This document shows positions 31,592 through 40,547 of a DNA stretch of 49,375 nucleotides, piece after piece. A program made the translations under genes and the position numbers. Position 1 is the first letter of the stretch. Each line of letters starts with the position of its first letter. Below the pieces are notes generated by a model. The model searched no databases and was not told the origin of the DNA. It saw only the letters and a list, made by a program, of their open reading frames with translations. The DNA is from Paraburkholderia solisilvae (lineage in GTDB: Bacteria > Pseudomonadota > Gammaproteobacteria > Burkholderiales > Burkholderiaceae): positions 1 through 49,375 of the forward strand of contig NZ_CADIKF010000055.1 of NCBI RefSeq assembly GCF_902859875.1, written 5' to 3'.

Positions 31592-34492
31592 TTATCGCGC
31601 GGCCACGTCGGCGGTTTCGCGATCGTCCGCGTGCGGCGCCAGGCTTGCGTCCTCCAGCTGCGCGACATCGAACGATTCCGCCGGCTTGCCTTCACACCAG
31701 CGGCGCCACATCACGCGCAGCGCCTTCGTGAAGCTTGCCGCGATCAGCTCCGGCTTGAACATCGGCGATTGTTCGCAGCGCGCGCGCATGCCGGCGCGCA
31801 GCGCCGCGAGCGCCGGCACGTCGCTCGCGTGAGCGGCCGCCTTGCGCACGTAGTCGTCCCGATCGTCGGCGATAAACGACTGCAGCCCGACATGCGAGAG
31901 CGCCGTCACGCCGCTGCGGCCCGGCACGGTTCGGCCCGGCAGCGTCAGCGTCGGCACGCCCATCCACAACGCCTGCATGGTTGTCGTGAGGCCGGTGAAT
32001 GGGAACGTGTCGAGGCAGATATCCACGTGGTAGTGCTGCTGCAGATACACGGCGACCGACGAGCGGGGCTTGAACTCGAGCCGCTCGCGCGGGATACCCG
32101 CACCGGCGAACCACTCGATCAACTCGTCGGGCACGCTGTCTTTCGGCATCGACGCGAGCACCATGCGCGAGCCCGGCACCGCGTGCAGCACCTGCGCCCA
32201 CAGTTCGATCACATCGCGCCGCAACTTCTCGATGCGGTTGAAGCTGCCGAACGTCACGTAGCCGTTGCGCAGCGCGGGCAGGCCGTTGACCGGCGGCGAC
32301 AGCGCTTCGCGCTGGAACGGCGCGACAGCGGGCAAGTAGACGATTTTTTCCGTGAAACGGTCGCGGAATGCGTCGGACGGCACCCAGAAACGATCAGCGA
32401 GGAAATAGTCGATGGAGCTGAGGCCAGTCGTGCCCGGATAGCCGATCCAGGTCGCCTGCACCGGCGCCGGCTTGCGCGCCATCGCGAGCAGGCGGTTGTG
32501 CGCGGTATGGCCCGCGAGGTCCACCAGAATGTCGATGCCGTCGGCGCGAATCTCCCTGGCCGTGACGTCGTCGGCGGCGCCGAAGATGTAATGCCAGTGC
32601 GCGAAGTAAGGCCGCAGCCGCGCGGTCACGTGGTCTTCGCCGGTCGTATTCGAATACGCATGCAAGATCAGCGTCTTGTCCTTCGCGAGATGCTCGAGCA
32701 TCGGCTCGAGGAAGCTCATCACCGCATGCGCGCGGAAGTCCCCCGAAATAAAACCGATATGCAGCGGCCGGTCCGTGTCCTTGCGGTTGCGGTGCGGCAG
32801 CCACTTTTTCTTCAGCGGCTTTTCGTATTGCTCGGCGTAGCGCACGTGCTCGGCAAAGAGTTCGTCGGGTCCGATCTCCTCGCTGTGCGTCAGGCAAAAG
32901 TTGAGATTTTCGAACGCGACATGGTGGTCCGGATTCACTTCCAGCGCCCGGCGGAAGGCCGCCGCGGCATCGTTTTGCCGTCCCTGATGCAGCAGGATCG
33001 CGCCGAGCGTGACGTGCGTGCCGGATGCGTCGTCGTTGGCGGCGAGCGACTGGCGCGTATGCTGCTCCGCTTCTTTCAGGCGGCGTTGCGCGAGCAGGAC
33101 GATGCCCATGATGCGATGTCCATGCTCGTTGTTCGGCTCGATGTTCAGCATCGCCTGACAGGATGATTCGGCCTCCGCATGCATGCCCTTTCCGAGCAGA
33201 ATGCTGGTCCAGGCTTGCAGTACCTCGACGTCGAGCGGCGCGAGCTGGTTCGCGGTACGCAGCGCGCCAAATGCTTCGTCATATTGCCCGAGGCGGTAGC
33301 AGCCGCAGCCGAGTATCTTCCAGCCAAGCGGCAGGGATGGGAATCGTTCGGTGAGCGAGCGGCCGGCGGCCGCCGCCTGCTCGAGGCGCCCCTGGTTGAA
33401 ATGAGCGACCGCCTTGTCGCATTCCTTCTGCGACGGGCGAGGCTCGCCGGCGGCAGCGGCATGCGTCGCGCGTGCGGGCGCCGCCGGCGCGCCGGACGCC
33501 GCTTGCACCGGCGTCAGCGCCGCTTTATCGGCGGCGGCTTGCGACGGCTCGGTCAACGGACTCTGCCTGACCGTCACGCCTTCCGGGAGCGAACTCATCA
33601 ACTGAATCAGGGCGTCGACGGCGGGGCCGCTCATGCCGCGCTGCTGACCCATTTCGAGTGCGATCCACGCGGCCCGCGTCTGACCGGCTTGCAGCAGCGC
33701 GTCGACGTAGTTCAGCCAGTACTGCGGCTGATGCGGGTTGACGCCTATCGCGGTCTGCAGCAGCGGAATGGCGCCCTCCGGCTGGCGCAGGCGTAGCAGC
33801 ACGACGGCGAGCTTGTGCAGCGCGTCAGGATAGTGCGGATAGCTGGCGACGACGACGCGGTACAACGGCTCCGCGCCCGCATAGTCGCCGGCGCTGTCCA
33901 GTGCGCGCGCGTCGTGCATCGCGTTGGCGGCGTTCAGGTGGCCGTGCAACGACGTGTCTTCCGGCGACAGCCGGGCCGCGTGCTGCAGCGGGACCCGCGC
34001 GCCGTCCAGGTCGCCGCGCGACAATGCGCTGTGCGCGAGCGTTTTCCAGCCGAAGCCGTGCTCGGGCAGCATCTGCGTCATCTGGCGGCCGACAGCTTCA
34101 GCGTTCGCGTGGTCGCCTTGCGAGATCAGTCGGGTGATCGTGTCGATGAAATCTTCGGCCAGCCCGCGCACACCGGCGTTTGCCACCGTGCCGTGCCGGG
34201 GTCCGGCGTCGCGCACGCGCGCGGCCTCGTCGGGTTGGCCTGCCAGTTCGAGTGCGCGAATATAGTCGCGCCGGATGTCCTCGCGCTGCGGGCTGGCGTC
34301 GAGCGCGGCCTTCAGGAAGGGCAACCCCATCGCGTGCTGTTCGAGTTGCACAGCCAGCATGCCGAGCTGATGATTCGCGTCCGCGTGATCCGGCTGCGCC
34401 TGCAGGATCACACGGTACAGTTGTTCGGCTTCCGCGAAAGCACCGGCCTGATGATGTTGCACGGCCTGCTGCAGAGTGGCGTCGAGCGTCAT
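31592..34492 (-). CDS. TPR-containing O-linked GlcNAc transferase-like protein (GT41), probable flagellin glycosyltransferase
   Basis: 966-residue protein. Several TPR arrays occupy residues 1 to about 560 (AEQLYRVILQAQPDHADANHQLG type), broken by a Pro/Ala-rich linker. From about 570 it is the GT41/SPINDLY catalytic region: LHIGFISGDFRAHAVMSFLEP with the conserved histidine, VDLAGHTAHNRL, APVQATWIGYPGTTGL, FGSFNRIEKL (lysine aligned with the UDP-binding lysine of OGT), and DTFPFTGLTTTMQALWMGVP. Start MTLDATLQQAV is preceded by AGGAAAGGAA. An open frame runs 77 codons further upstream, through the fliT terminator, and is not coding. Position beside fliT-fliD-fliC is typical for enzymes adding sugars to flagellin serines and threonines; flagellin as acceptor is inferred. 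Confidence 0.9.
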   Translation of the reverse strand: MTLDATLQQAVQHHQAGAFAEAEQLYRVILQAQPDHADANHQLGMLAVQLEQHAMGLPFLKAALDASPQREDIRRDYIRALELAGQPDEAARVRDAGPRHGTVANAGVRGLAEDFIDTITRLISQGDHANAEAVGRQMTQMLPEHGFGWKTLAHSALSRGDLDGARVPLQHAARLSPEDTSLHGHLNAANAMHDARALDSAGDYAGAEPLYRVVVASYPHYPDALHKLAVVLLRLRQPEGAIPLLQTAIGVNPHQPQYWLNYVDALLQAGQTRAAWIALEMGQQRGMSGPAVDALIQLMSSLPEGVTVRQSPLTEPSQAAADKAALTPVQAASGAPAAPARATHAAAAGEPRPSQKECDKAVAHFNQGRLEQAAAAGRSLTERFPSLPLGWKILGCGCYRLGQYDEAFGALRTANQLAPLDVEVLQAWTSILLGKGMHAEAESSCQAMLNIEPNNEHGHRIMGIVLLAQRRLKEAEQHTRQSLAANDDASGTHVTLGAILLHQGRQNDAAAAFRRALEVNPDHHVAFENLNFCLTHSEEIGPDELFAEHVRYAEQYEKPLKKKWLPHRNRKDTDRPLHIGFISGDFRAHAVMSFLEPMLEHLAKDKTLILHAYSNTTGEDHVTARLRPYFAHWHYIFGAADDVTAREIRADGIDILVDLAGHTAHNRLLAMARKPAPVQATWIGYPGTTGLSSIDYFLADRFWVPSDAFRDRFTEKIVYLPAVAPFQREALSPPVNGLPALRNGYVTFGSFNRIEKLRRDVIELWAQVLHAVPGSRMVLASMPKDSVPDELIEWFAGAGIPRERLEFKPRSSVAVYLQQHYHVDICLDTFPFTGLTTTMQALWMGVPTLTLPGRTVPGRSGVTALSHVGLQSFIADDRDDYVRKAAAHASDVPALAALRAGMRARCEQSPMFKPELIAASFTKALRVMWRRWCEGKPAESFDVAQLEDASLAPHADDRETADVAAR

Positions 34493-34683
34493 GGTTCCTT
34501 TCCTGGCATCGGACATCGAGGCACAGTGCCCCATGAACAGTCTAGAGACCTGAGTCGATGCACGATCCGGCAAGCAGACGCTGGATTTCCCCGCTTTTCG
34601 GCGCGTTGCGGGCGCGGGGCGGGCGGTGCGAACCACCCGGATCGCCCGGGCAGCGCACCAGCGCACCGGGCGGACGCGCGAAG

Positions 34684-34708
34684 AAAAAAGGCCCGCTTGG
34701 GCGGGCCT
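34684..34708 (-). terminator. terminator downstream of fliT
   Basis: On the minus strand AGGCCCGC, loop CCAA, GCGGGCCT, followed by a run of T. It separates the fliD-fliT transcript from the OGT gene, which therefore needs its own promoter. Confidence 0.9.
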
Positions 34709-34761
34709 GAGTCGAACGAGCACGCCGTGGCAACCGGCGCGTTTTTCTTATTGATGTCGGG

Positions 34762-35061
34762 TCAAAGCATGCCGACGTTGACGTAGGCGTTGGCGGCCTG
34801 CACGTTTTTGAACGAGGCGCCGAACTCCACTTCGAGTTCGGTGCGTGCCGTCTGTGCCCGCGCGCGCAACGTGTCGATCGATGCCCGCACCTGGCGCAGC
34901 GCCTGCAGCGCGGCGGGCGAGGTCGGCAAGGTCAGCGATTCAAGCAGAGGCGAGCGCCGCTCCATGAGCCGCGCGACGCGCGGCCAGTCGGCGATCGCCG
35001 CGGCCTCTTCGATCATGCGAGTGAAGTCGACGACTCGCTCGAGCAGCTGATTCTGGTCCAT
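34762..35061 (-). CDS. fliT: flagellar export chaperone FliT
   Basis: 99-residue, all-helical protein, the size of FliT. It opens MDQNQLLERVVDFTRMIEEAA and has charged amphipathic helices throughout (ADWPRVARLMERRSPLLESL). FliT binds the C-terminus of the cap protein FliD before export; in enterobacteria it also inhibits FlhDC. The sequence alone is too short and diverged for certainty, but its place 52 bases after fliD and before a terminator is the standard arrangement. No strong Shine-Dalgarno site precedes it, so translation may depend on fliD. Confidence 0.82.
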   Translation of the reverse strand: MDQNQLLERVVDFTRMIEEAAAIADWPRVARLMERRSPLLESLTLPTSPAALQALRQVRASIDTLRARAQTARTELEVEFGASFKNVQAANAYVNVGML

Positions 35062-35113
35062 GGCGTTGCGAATTCCCGGTTATTGAACGGAGTGTGTGCC
35101 GACGATGCGGGGG

Positions 35114-36727
35114 TCAGCCGCCGCTGCCTTGTGACAGCGCGCCCGGGTTGTTGCCGCTACCGAACAGTGCGTCGAGGTAGTTCGAGTTCGTGTTCGCGGT
35201 CGACATCAGCGTATTGAGCGAGGTGAACTGATCCTGGTACATCGATGTCAGCTGATTCGTGTAGTCCTGCAGGTCGTCCTGCTGCTTGGCGAGATTCGCG
35301 AGGTCATCGGTCAGCGCCTGCGTGCGGCTCGTGATCAGACCCTTTTGCGGATCCGTATAGGTCGTGACGAGCGAGTTGAGTTTGTCCGCAATGCCGTTCG
35401 TGCTGTTGAACAGGTTGGCGAGGGCGGCCGGATTCGTTGCGACCGCATCGTCAAGCGACGGATTGTCCGGGTTGGCGTCGATTTGCAGTTCCGCGAACGG
35501 CTGACCGTTTGTATTCGCCTGGAACGTGATGCCGAGCGACGCGAGCGTGTCCTTCAAGCCGCCGCTCGACACCTGGCTGCCGACGATGTTGCCGAGGGCC
35601 GCGCCAAGCTGGTTGATCATTTCGTCGCCGAGCAGAGCGCCGCCGCTGCCTGGCACATTCTGGTTGACCATTGGCGCGGCGAGCGAATTCATCTCTTCGA
35701 TCACCGCGTTGTATGCGGAGACGAATGAGGACAGATCGGTGTCGACCGAATCGTTGTCCGGCGAGACCGTGATCGTTTGCGACTGATTGTCGGTCTGGGT
35801 GGCTGCCGCGGAGAGCGTCAGCGTCAAGCCGGTAACCGCATTGCTGATCGTGTTGGTCGAGTTCGTCACGACCGTGCCGTTGATGGTCAATAGCGCATCG
35901 CCCGCGGCCTGCGACTGCGTCCAACCGCCGGAAGTCGACGTAATCGTCGAGAGGGAACCCGGCGGGGAGCCTGCCGTGTTCGGCTGGCCGGACGCGGTCA
36001 AGTCGGTACCCGGGGTGGACGTTACCCCCAGGTTCGCGAGCTGGCCGGTCGCCCCGCTCCCAACCGACACGCTGATCGTGTTGGCCGCGCCAGGCGACGT
36101 CGACTGCAAGCTGAGCGCCTCGCCGCCATTCGCGCCTTTGATGACTTGCGCCTTGATGCCGGTATTGCCTGCAGCCTGGTTGATCGCCGTTGCGATATCG
36201 CTGAGGCTGTCATTCGACGAATCGATGTTGACGGTGAACGGCGTGCCGGTGCCGAGCGAAATGGTCAGCGTGCCGGTTCCCATCGCGTTTGCATCGGCCG
36301 AGCTGAAGGCGCCGGACGTGATGGTTTGCGCGGTGGCGATCTGCGACGTGGTGACCTGGTAGGTGGCTGCCGTGGCGCCGGTGCCGGTTGTCGCCGTGAT
36401 GCCGGACGCGCTTGCCGTGGCGGTGAGCGACGACAGTGCGGCGCCGCTCAGGAATGGCTTGAGCGAGGATTGCAACCCCGACAGCGCGGAGGACAGCGTC
36501 CCGAGCGCGGTGAATTGCGTCGTGTCGATGCCTTGCTTTGTCTTGATCGCGGTGCCCTGGCCGGAGACCTTGTCGTTCACCAGTGCGCTGATGATCGAGG
36601 ACGTGTCGAGCGGCGTGCCGGTCGAAGCGGAAATCAGTGACTGGGCAGCTTCCTGAAGCGCTGCCTGCGCGGCAGCATTGGAGGCTGCCTGCTGTTGAAG
36701 AGGCGTTAAGGATGAGGTCGACGACAT
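35114..36727 (-). CDS. fliD: flagellar filament cap protein FliD (HAP2)
   Basis: 537 residues. The N-terminus has DTSSIISALVNDKVSGQ followed by helical segments (LGTLSSALSGLQSSLKPF), the FliD_N domain. The centre is Thr/Ser/Gly-rich beta structure with no strong motif, as in other caps. The C-terminus (SSFVSAYNAVIEEMNSL, then DLANLAKQQDDLQDYTNQLTSMYQDQF) is the FliD_C coiled region. The cap sits at the filament tip and inserts flagellin. A 26-residue Ala/Gln-rich leader before the conserved part is longer than in enteric FliD. GGAG precedes the ATG. It lies downstream of fliC but past a terminator, so it probably has its own promoter. Confidence 0.93.
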   Translation of the reverse strand: MSSTSSLTPLQQQAASNAAAQAALQEAAQSLISASTGTPLDTSSIISALVNDKVSGQGTAIKTKQGIDTTQFTALGTLSSALSGLQSSLKPFLSGAALSSLTATASASGITATTGTGATAATYQVTTSQIATAQTITSGAFSSADANAMGTGTLTISLGTGTPFTVNIDSSNDSLSDIATAINQAAGNTGIKAQVIKGANGGEALSLQSTSPGAANTISVSVGSGATGQLANLGVTSTPGTDLTASGQPNTAGSPPGSLSTITSTSGGWTQSQAAGDALLTINGTVVTNSTNTISNAVTGLTLTLSAAATQTDNQSQTITVSPDNDSVDTDLSSFVSAYNAVIEEMNSLAAPMVNQNVPGSGGALLGDEMINQLGAALGNIVGSQVSSGGLKDTLASLGITFQANTNGQPFAELQIDANPDNPSLDDAVATNPAALANLFNSTNGIADKLNSLVTTYTDPQKGLITSRTQALTDDLANLAKQQDDLQDYTNQLTSMYQDQFTSLNTLMSTANTNSNYLDALFGSGNNPGALSQGSGG

Positions 36728-36877
36728 CTGAGAGGCTCCATGCGGCCTGTCCGGCCACGTAAATTACGACAATTCGGCACAGGCATGGTGGTGGTGCCTG
36801 CAATACGACCGTGTGTTTTACCGTATTTTTGCGGCAATTGCTTGACGGCTTGCCATACGCCGCTTGCGACGGTGAGC

Positions 36878-36904
36878 GCAAAACGGGGCATAGCCCCGTT
36901 TTGC
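36878..36904 (-). terminator. fliC terminator
   Basis: Perfect inverted repeat, arms GCAAAACGGGGC and complement, three-base centre, with TTTT in the distal arm on the minus strand. It lies between the fliC stop and fliD. Confidence 0.85.
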
Positions 36905-36963
36905 CACCGTTGCGCGCGGACGAGCCGTGTTGCGTGACTGCCGGATCGTCCGCGGTTACTGCA

Positions 36964-38433
36964 TTACAGATTCTGCAGAAGCGTCAGCACGTTTTGTTGC
37001 AGGCTGTTCGCTTGCGCCAGCACCGAGATACCGGCCTTTTGCAGCACTTGCGCCGAGCTCAGGTTCGCCGTTTCTGCAGCGAAGTCTGCGTCCGCGATTT
37101 GGCCCTGTGCGGTCGTTGCGTCGGTCGACTCTTCCTGCTGCGACTGCGCGACATCGTTGAAGTGCGTTTGTGCAGCGCCGAACGATGCCTGAAGGTTGCT
37201 GATCGCCGCCAACGCGTTGTTGATCACGTTGATTGCGTTGTTCGCGCCGGTCGTCGTGCTGATGTCGATGTCCGCAACCGAGGTCGGCTGGTTCAGCGTG
37301 TTCACGTTCGCGAGGCTCGAGTTGGCCGGCTGAGCGCCCGTCGAGGTCGAACCGATCGTGCTGGTCGGCGCCGCGGCGAAGCCGATGGCCGTGGCTACGT
37401 TGCTTGCGTTGGACGTCACGTTGAACAGGCCCGAGACTGCGCTCGCCTGGATTTGCTGGTTGTTCTGGTCGAAGTACTCGAGGCCGCCACTGCCGTTCGC
37501 TTCGACGGTCACCGACGTAATCGCGCCCGGCGTGTTCGCGCTCGCGTTCAGACCGGTGTTCGGATCGATGCTGATACCCGAAATCGTGCCGAAGACCGTG
37601 CCTTGGGCCGCGCCGCTACCGGCGGCGACAGCGGCCGAGATCGTGTTGATTTCAGTCGTCGTCGACAGCGCGCCGCTGCTGTTCACGGACAGTGCGCCGA
37701 AGCCGTTCGTCGTCGTCGTCGAGAACAGCGCTGCGGTAGCAGCCGACGAAAGAGCGATGCCGTTCTGGTCGGTGAACGTGAAGCCGCCCGTGCCGTTCGA
37801 GTTGATGCTGATCGACGTGATCGCGCCGTGCGTGCCTGCCGCGCCCGTGTACTCCGTGCCGTTCGCGTTCAGGTTCAGGCCCGAGATCGTGCTGAGCGTG
37901 TTGCCTGCCTGGACGAAGCCGCCGCCGAGCGATGCTGCCGAGACGCCCTGGCTCAGGTCGAGGCTGACCGTGTCGCCGAGCGTCGCGCCGATCTGGATGT
38001 TCAGGATGCCGTTCGTGCCGGTCAGCAGCGTGATGCCGTTGTACGACGTGCCTTGAGCAGTCTGGTTGATTTCCTGGATCTCTTGCGCAACCGTCTTTTG
38101 CAGTGCCTGCTGGTTTTGGGGCGACTCCGTGCCGCCTACTGCTTCGAAGGCCAGCGTCTGGATCGACTGCAGAGCGTTGGTGATAACCTGGAGGCCGGTC
38201 GTTGCCGTCGAAACCACGGACACGGCCGCGTTCGCGTTTTTCACGCCCTGGTTCAGGCCGTTGATCTGCGTTTGCATCGACGTCGTAATCGCCAGACCTG
38301 CCGGGTCATCCGACGGGCTGTTGATGCGCTTGCCGGACGACAGGCGCGTGATCGCCGTGTTGAGTGCATTGCCTGACGCGTTCAGGTTCTGCTGAGCGGT
38401 CAGTGAAGGGTTGTTTGTAAGAAGGCTGAGCAT
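36964..38433 (-). CDS. fliC: flagellin
   Basis: 489-residue filament subunit, about 100 residues longer than the usual Burkholderia flagellin. The N-terminal D0/D1 helices (NPSLTAQQNLNASGNAL, RLSSGKRINSPSDDPAGLAI) and the C-terminal D1/D0 (FAAETANLSSAQVLQKAGISVLAQAN, ending QQNVLTLLQNL) are clear. The centre contains two related segments, GAITSISINSNGTGGFTFTD and GAITSVTVEANGSGGLEYFD, which resemble flagellin IN motifs, in a Ser/Thr/Asn-rich surface region suited to O-glycosylation. GGAGAA precedes the ATG. The residues at positions 90 (S), 93 (T) and 114 (T) differ from the R/E/E of TLR5-active flagellins. Transcribed from a sigma-28-type promoter. Confidence 0.97.
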   Translation of the reverse strand: MLSLLTNNPSLTAQQNLNASGNALNTAITRLSSGKRINSPSDDPAGLAITTSMQTQINGLNQGVKNANAAVSVVSTATTGLQVITNALQSIQTLAFEAVGGTESPQNQQALQKTVAQEIQEINQTAQGTSYNGITLLTGTNGILNIQIGATLGDTVSLDLSQGVSAASLGGGFVQAGNTLSTISGLNLNANGTEYTGAAGTHGAITSISINSNGTGGFTFTDQNGIALSSAATAALFSTTTTNGFGALSVNSSGALSTTTEINTISAAVAAGSGAAQGTVFGTISGISIDPNTGLNASANTPGAITSVTVEANGSGGLEYFDQNNQQIQASAVSGLFNVTSNASNVATAIGFAAAPTSTIGSTSTGAQPANSSLANVNTLNQPTSVADIDISTTTGANNAINVINNALAAISNLQASFGAAQTHFNDVAQSQQEESTDATTAQGQIADADFAAETANLSSAQVLQKAGISVLAQANSLQQNVLTLLQNL

Positions 38434-38523
38434 GAGGTTCTCCGTAGAGGCGTTTAGTCTTGAATCAAGGCAACGTTGAGATCGGCGGAAGCACTCGTTC
38501 ATTGCTGGCCGCCTCAGTGAAGG

Positions 38524-38550
38524 TTGACGGCGTTGAGAAAAAAAACTTGA
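38524..38550 (-). promoter_or_regulatory. sigma-28 (FliA) promoter of fliC
   Basis: On the minus strand TCAAGTTT, 11 bases, GCCGTCAA; the class III flagellar consensus is TAAAGTTT-N11-GCCGATAA. The predicted start gives a leader of about 83 bases before the fliC ATG. Confidence 0.85.
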
Positions 38551-38612
38551 GGGAGAAAACGGGACTGCGCGGATTTGCCCGGAGCGCACGTCATGCGGGT
38601 GCTTCGGAAATT

Positions 38613-38630
38613 TCAGAAAAATCTTTCTGA
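38613..38630. repeat. small inverted repeat upstream of the fliC promoter
   Basis: TCAGAAA, four bases, TTTCTGA, about 65 bases upstream of the sigma-28 site in an AT-richer patch. It is a possible regulator site; nothing further can be said. Confidence 0.4.
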
Positions 38631-39297
38631 TTCAAATGGTTAGATTGATTGACGGGAGGCCCCGTGCGGTCGACGGCGCGCATCGAGGCTTTCAGATGAC
38701 GGCGGCCAACCTGCCGTTGCCGCGGCCGATGAGGCTGGATTTTTGCGAATGTGTTGCGATCCTCAACGGGTTGGACGTGGCCGCGTGGGCGGGTGTAACG
38801 GGCGGTAAGCAATGGACAGGACGGCGGCGAGCCGGCTCGGTTTACCGTGCGTCGGCCGCGTGCTGCAAGTCGCCGTTGGAGCGAGGAAAAGCGGAAAAAT
38901 GATTGGTCTCGAGCCGATCTTCCTGATATAATCGCGGATTGGATTGAGATCGCTTATGGGCGGCTGCGCATGATGTCAGAGGCGCGTGCGGTCCGGCGAC
39001 AGTCAAGCGCGGCGCGGCAAGCCGGTCTGGTCGGGTTGATCAGGCGGGGTCAGCGCAAGCCGGCGTCTGCGGTGAATTTCCGCCTCTCTTTTCCGGCCTC
39101 CGGGCCGCTTCGTAAGCTGTTTGTCCCGTAGTGCCGGCTTTGAAAGGCGATGAGCCGGACGTGAGTCGCCGGACGTGAGTCGAGCGGGGCATCACCGGAG
39201 CGCCGGCGCGTGATCAGTGCAAATCAGGCTGCCCGCAGGCATCCGGCAGTGAACGTTCACGCTGTTAAAACGTATCAATGATCGAGTTAGGAAACTC
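38631..39297. other. long non-coding region between fliC and rpsU
   Basis: About 670 bases without a believable gene. It contains an extended -10 element, TGATATAAT (38934-38942), on the plus strand with no good -35, and a perfect 14-base direct repeat GCCGGACGTGAGTC at 39154 and 39168. It could hold the rpsU promoter with a long leader, or a small RNA. Confidence 0.45.
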
Positions 39298-39510
39298 ATG
39301 ACGACCATTTTTTTGAAGGAAAACGAGCCGTTCGAAGTGGCGATTCGCCGCTTTCGTCGTGCCATCGAGAAGAACGGCCTGATCGCCGAACTGCGTGAGC
39401 GTCAGTCGTACGAAAAGCCGACGGCCGTGCGCAAGCGCAAGAAGGCTGCTGCGGTGAAGCGCCTGCACAAGCGCCTGCGCAGCCAGATGCTGCCGAAGAA
39501 GCTCCACTAA
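39298..39510 (+). CDS. rpsU: 30S ribosomal protein S21
   Basis: 70-residue, very basic protein: EPFEVAIRRFRRAIEKNG and YEKPTAVRKRKKAAAVKR are diagnostic of bS21, which helps 30S subunits base-pair with mRNA leaders. The ATG follows GTTAGGAAAC. The gene stands alone and is closed by a strong terminator. In many bacteria rpsU precedes dnaG and rpoD; that arrangement is not seen here, so this is a separate locus. A second rpsU copy elsewhere is likely in this group. Confidence 0.95.
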   Translation: MTTIFLKENEPFEVAIRRFRRAIEKNGLIAELRERQSYEKPTAVRKRKKAAAVKRLHKRLRSQMLPKKLH

Positions 39511-39582
39511 ACAGTGGCGGCACGTCCACGCGATAAGACCTGAACGTCGGGCGCGCGGGGCACAGTTTCAGCTCAGTCCAGG

Positions 39583-39618
39583 AAGCGGGATGAACTTTTC
39601 AGGTTCACCCGCTTTTTT
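39583..39618 (+). terminator. rpsU terminator
   Basis: AAGCGGGATGAAC pairs with GTTCACCCGCTT across a short loop with one bulge, followed by a T run. Confidence 0.88.
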
Positions 39619-39733
39619 GCGTGTAGCGCGTACTTGCGCCATGTGTGCCGGCGCGGTCCATGTGCGTCGCGGTTGCGCCGCGCGGGTTGCATGGCGCGGC
39701 TCGGGTTGCGTGGCGTGTTGAGCCGCGCGTTCG

Positions 39734-40333
39734 TCAGCGGCTCGCCTTCCGGTTACGTCCCTTCTTGCCGAGCGCCGCGCATTTCGCATGAAATTCGCAG
39801 TCGCCCTGATGGTCGTTGACCATGCCGATCGCCTGCATGAACGCATAACAGATCGTCGTGCCGACGAATTTGCAGCCGTAAGCCTTCAGGCCCTTGCTGA
39901 GCGCGTCGGAGACTTCGGTTGACGCCGGCGCGTGCTGGTACGAAGTCCAGCTGTTCTGGATCGGCGTCTGGTCGACAAACGACCAGACGAAGTTCGACAG
40001 CGACCCGTGTTCGTCGCGAATCTGCTGGACCGCGCGCGCGTTCGCGACAACCGATTCCAGCTTGCTGCGATTGCGTACGATCGACGCATCGAGCATCAGC
40101 GCGTCGATCTGTTTCGGCGTGAAGCGGGCGACCGCATCCACATCGAAGCCGGCGAACGCGCGGCGATACCCTTCGCGCTTGTTCAGGATGGTCGACCACG
40201 ACAAGCCGGCCTGCGCGCCTTCGAGCACCAGCATCTCGAACAGGTGGCGATCGTCGCGGGAGGGGACACCCCACTCTTTGTCGTGATAGTGTGCGAGTGC
40301 TTCGCTTGTTGCCCAGGTGCATCGCTGCGTCAC
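39734..40333 (-). CDS. tag: DNA-3-methyladenine glycosylase I
   Basis: Removes 3-methyladenine from DNA as the first step of base excision repair. The 199-residue protein matches E. coli Tag along its length: QRCTWATSEALAHYHDKEWG, EGAQAGLSWSTILNKREGYR, NFVWSFVD, DALSKGLKAYGCKFVGTTICYAFMQAIGMVNDH. The early Cys and C-terminal His/Cys residues of the zinc snap are present. The start is GTG (TQRCTW), preceded by CAGGAGCG; the frame stays open 68 codons upstream but without conserved sequence. Convergent with rpsU and divergent from the kinase gene. Confidence 0.95.
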   Translation of the reverse strand: MTQRCTWATSEALAHYHDKEWGVPSRDDRHLFEMLVLEGAQAGLSWSTILNKREGYRRAFAGFDVDAVARFTPKQIDALMLDASIVRNRSKLESVVANARAVQQIRDEHGSLSNFVWSFVDQTPIQNSWTSYQHAPASTEVSDALSKGLKAYGCKFVGTTICYAFMQAIGMVNDHQGDCEFHAKCAALGKKGRNRKASR

Positions 40334-40547
40334 GGTGTTCGCTCCTGCGGAAATCGTGTGAGGTGGGGTGGGAAAGGCTTTGCAAGCATAGCGGATCGAG
40401 CCCGCTGCGCAAGCCGGCCAACTGGCCGATCCACCATGTGACTGCTTGCACGATCGCGGCGCCCGCCCATCCGATGCACCGGCGAAGCAGACAGCACGGG
40501 CATAGCACGGGCAAACTGCGGCATTACTCTCAATCAATCTTTATCCG

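Noticed and set aside
31592..34723. OGT gene start 77 codons further upstream
   Set aside because: The extra part runs through the fliT terminator, is Arg-rich and unconserved; the chosen ATG has a good ribosome site.
36811..38376. Open frame opposite fliC
   Set aside because: Arg/Val/Ala-rich with no motif; fliC with promoter and ribosome site explains the region.
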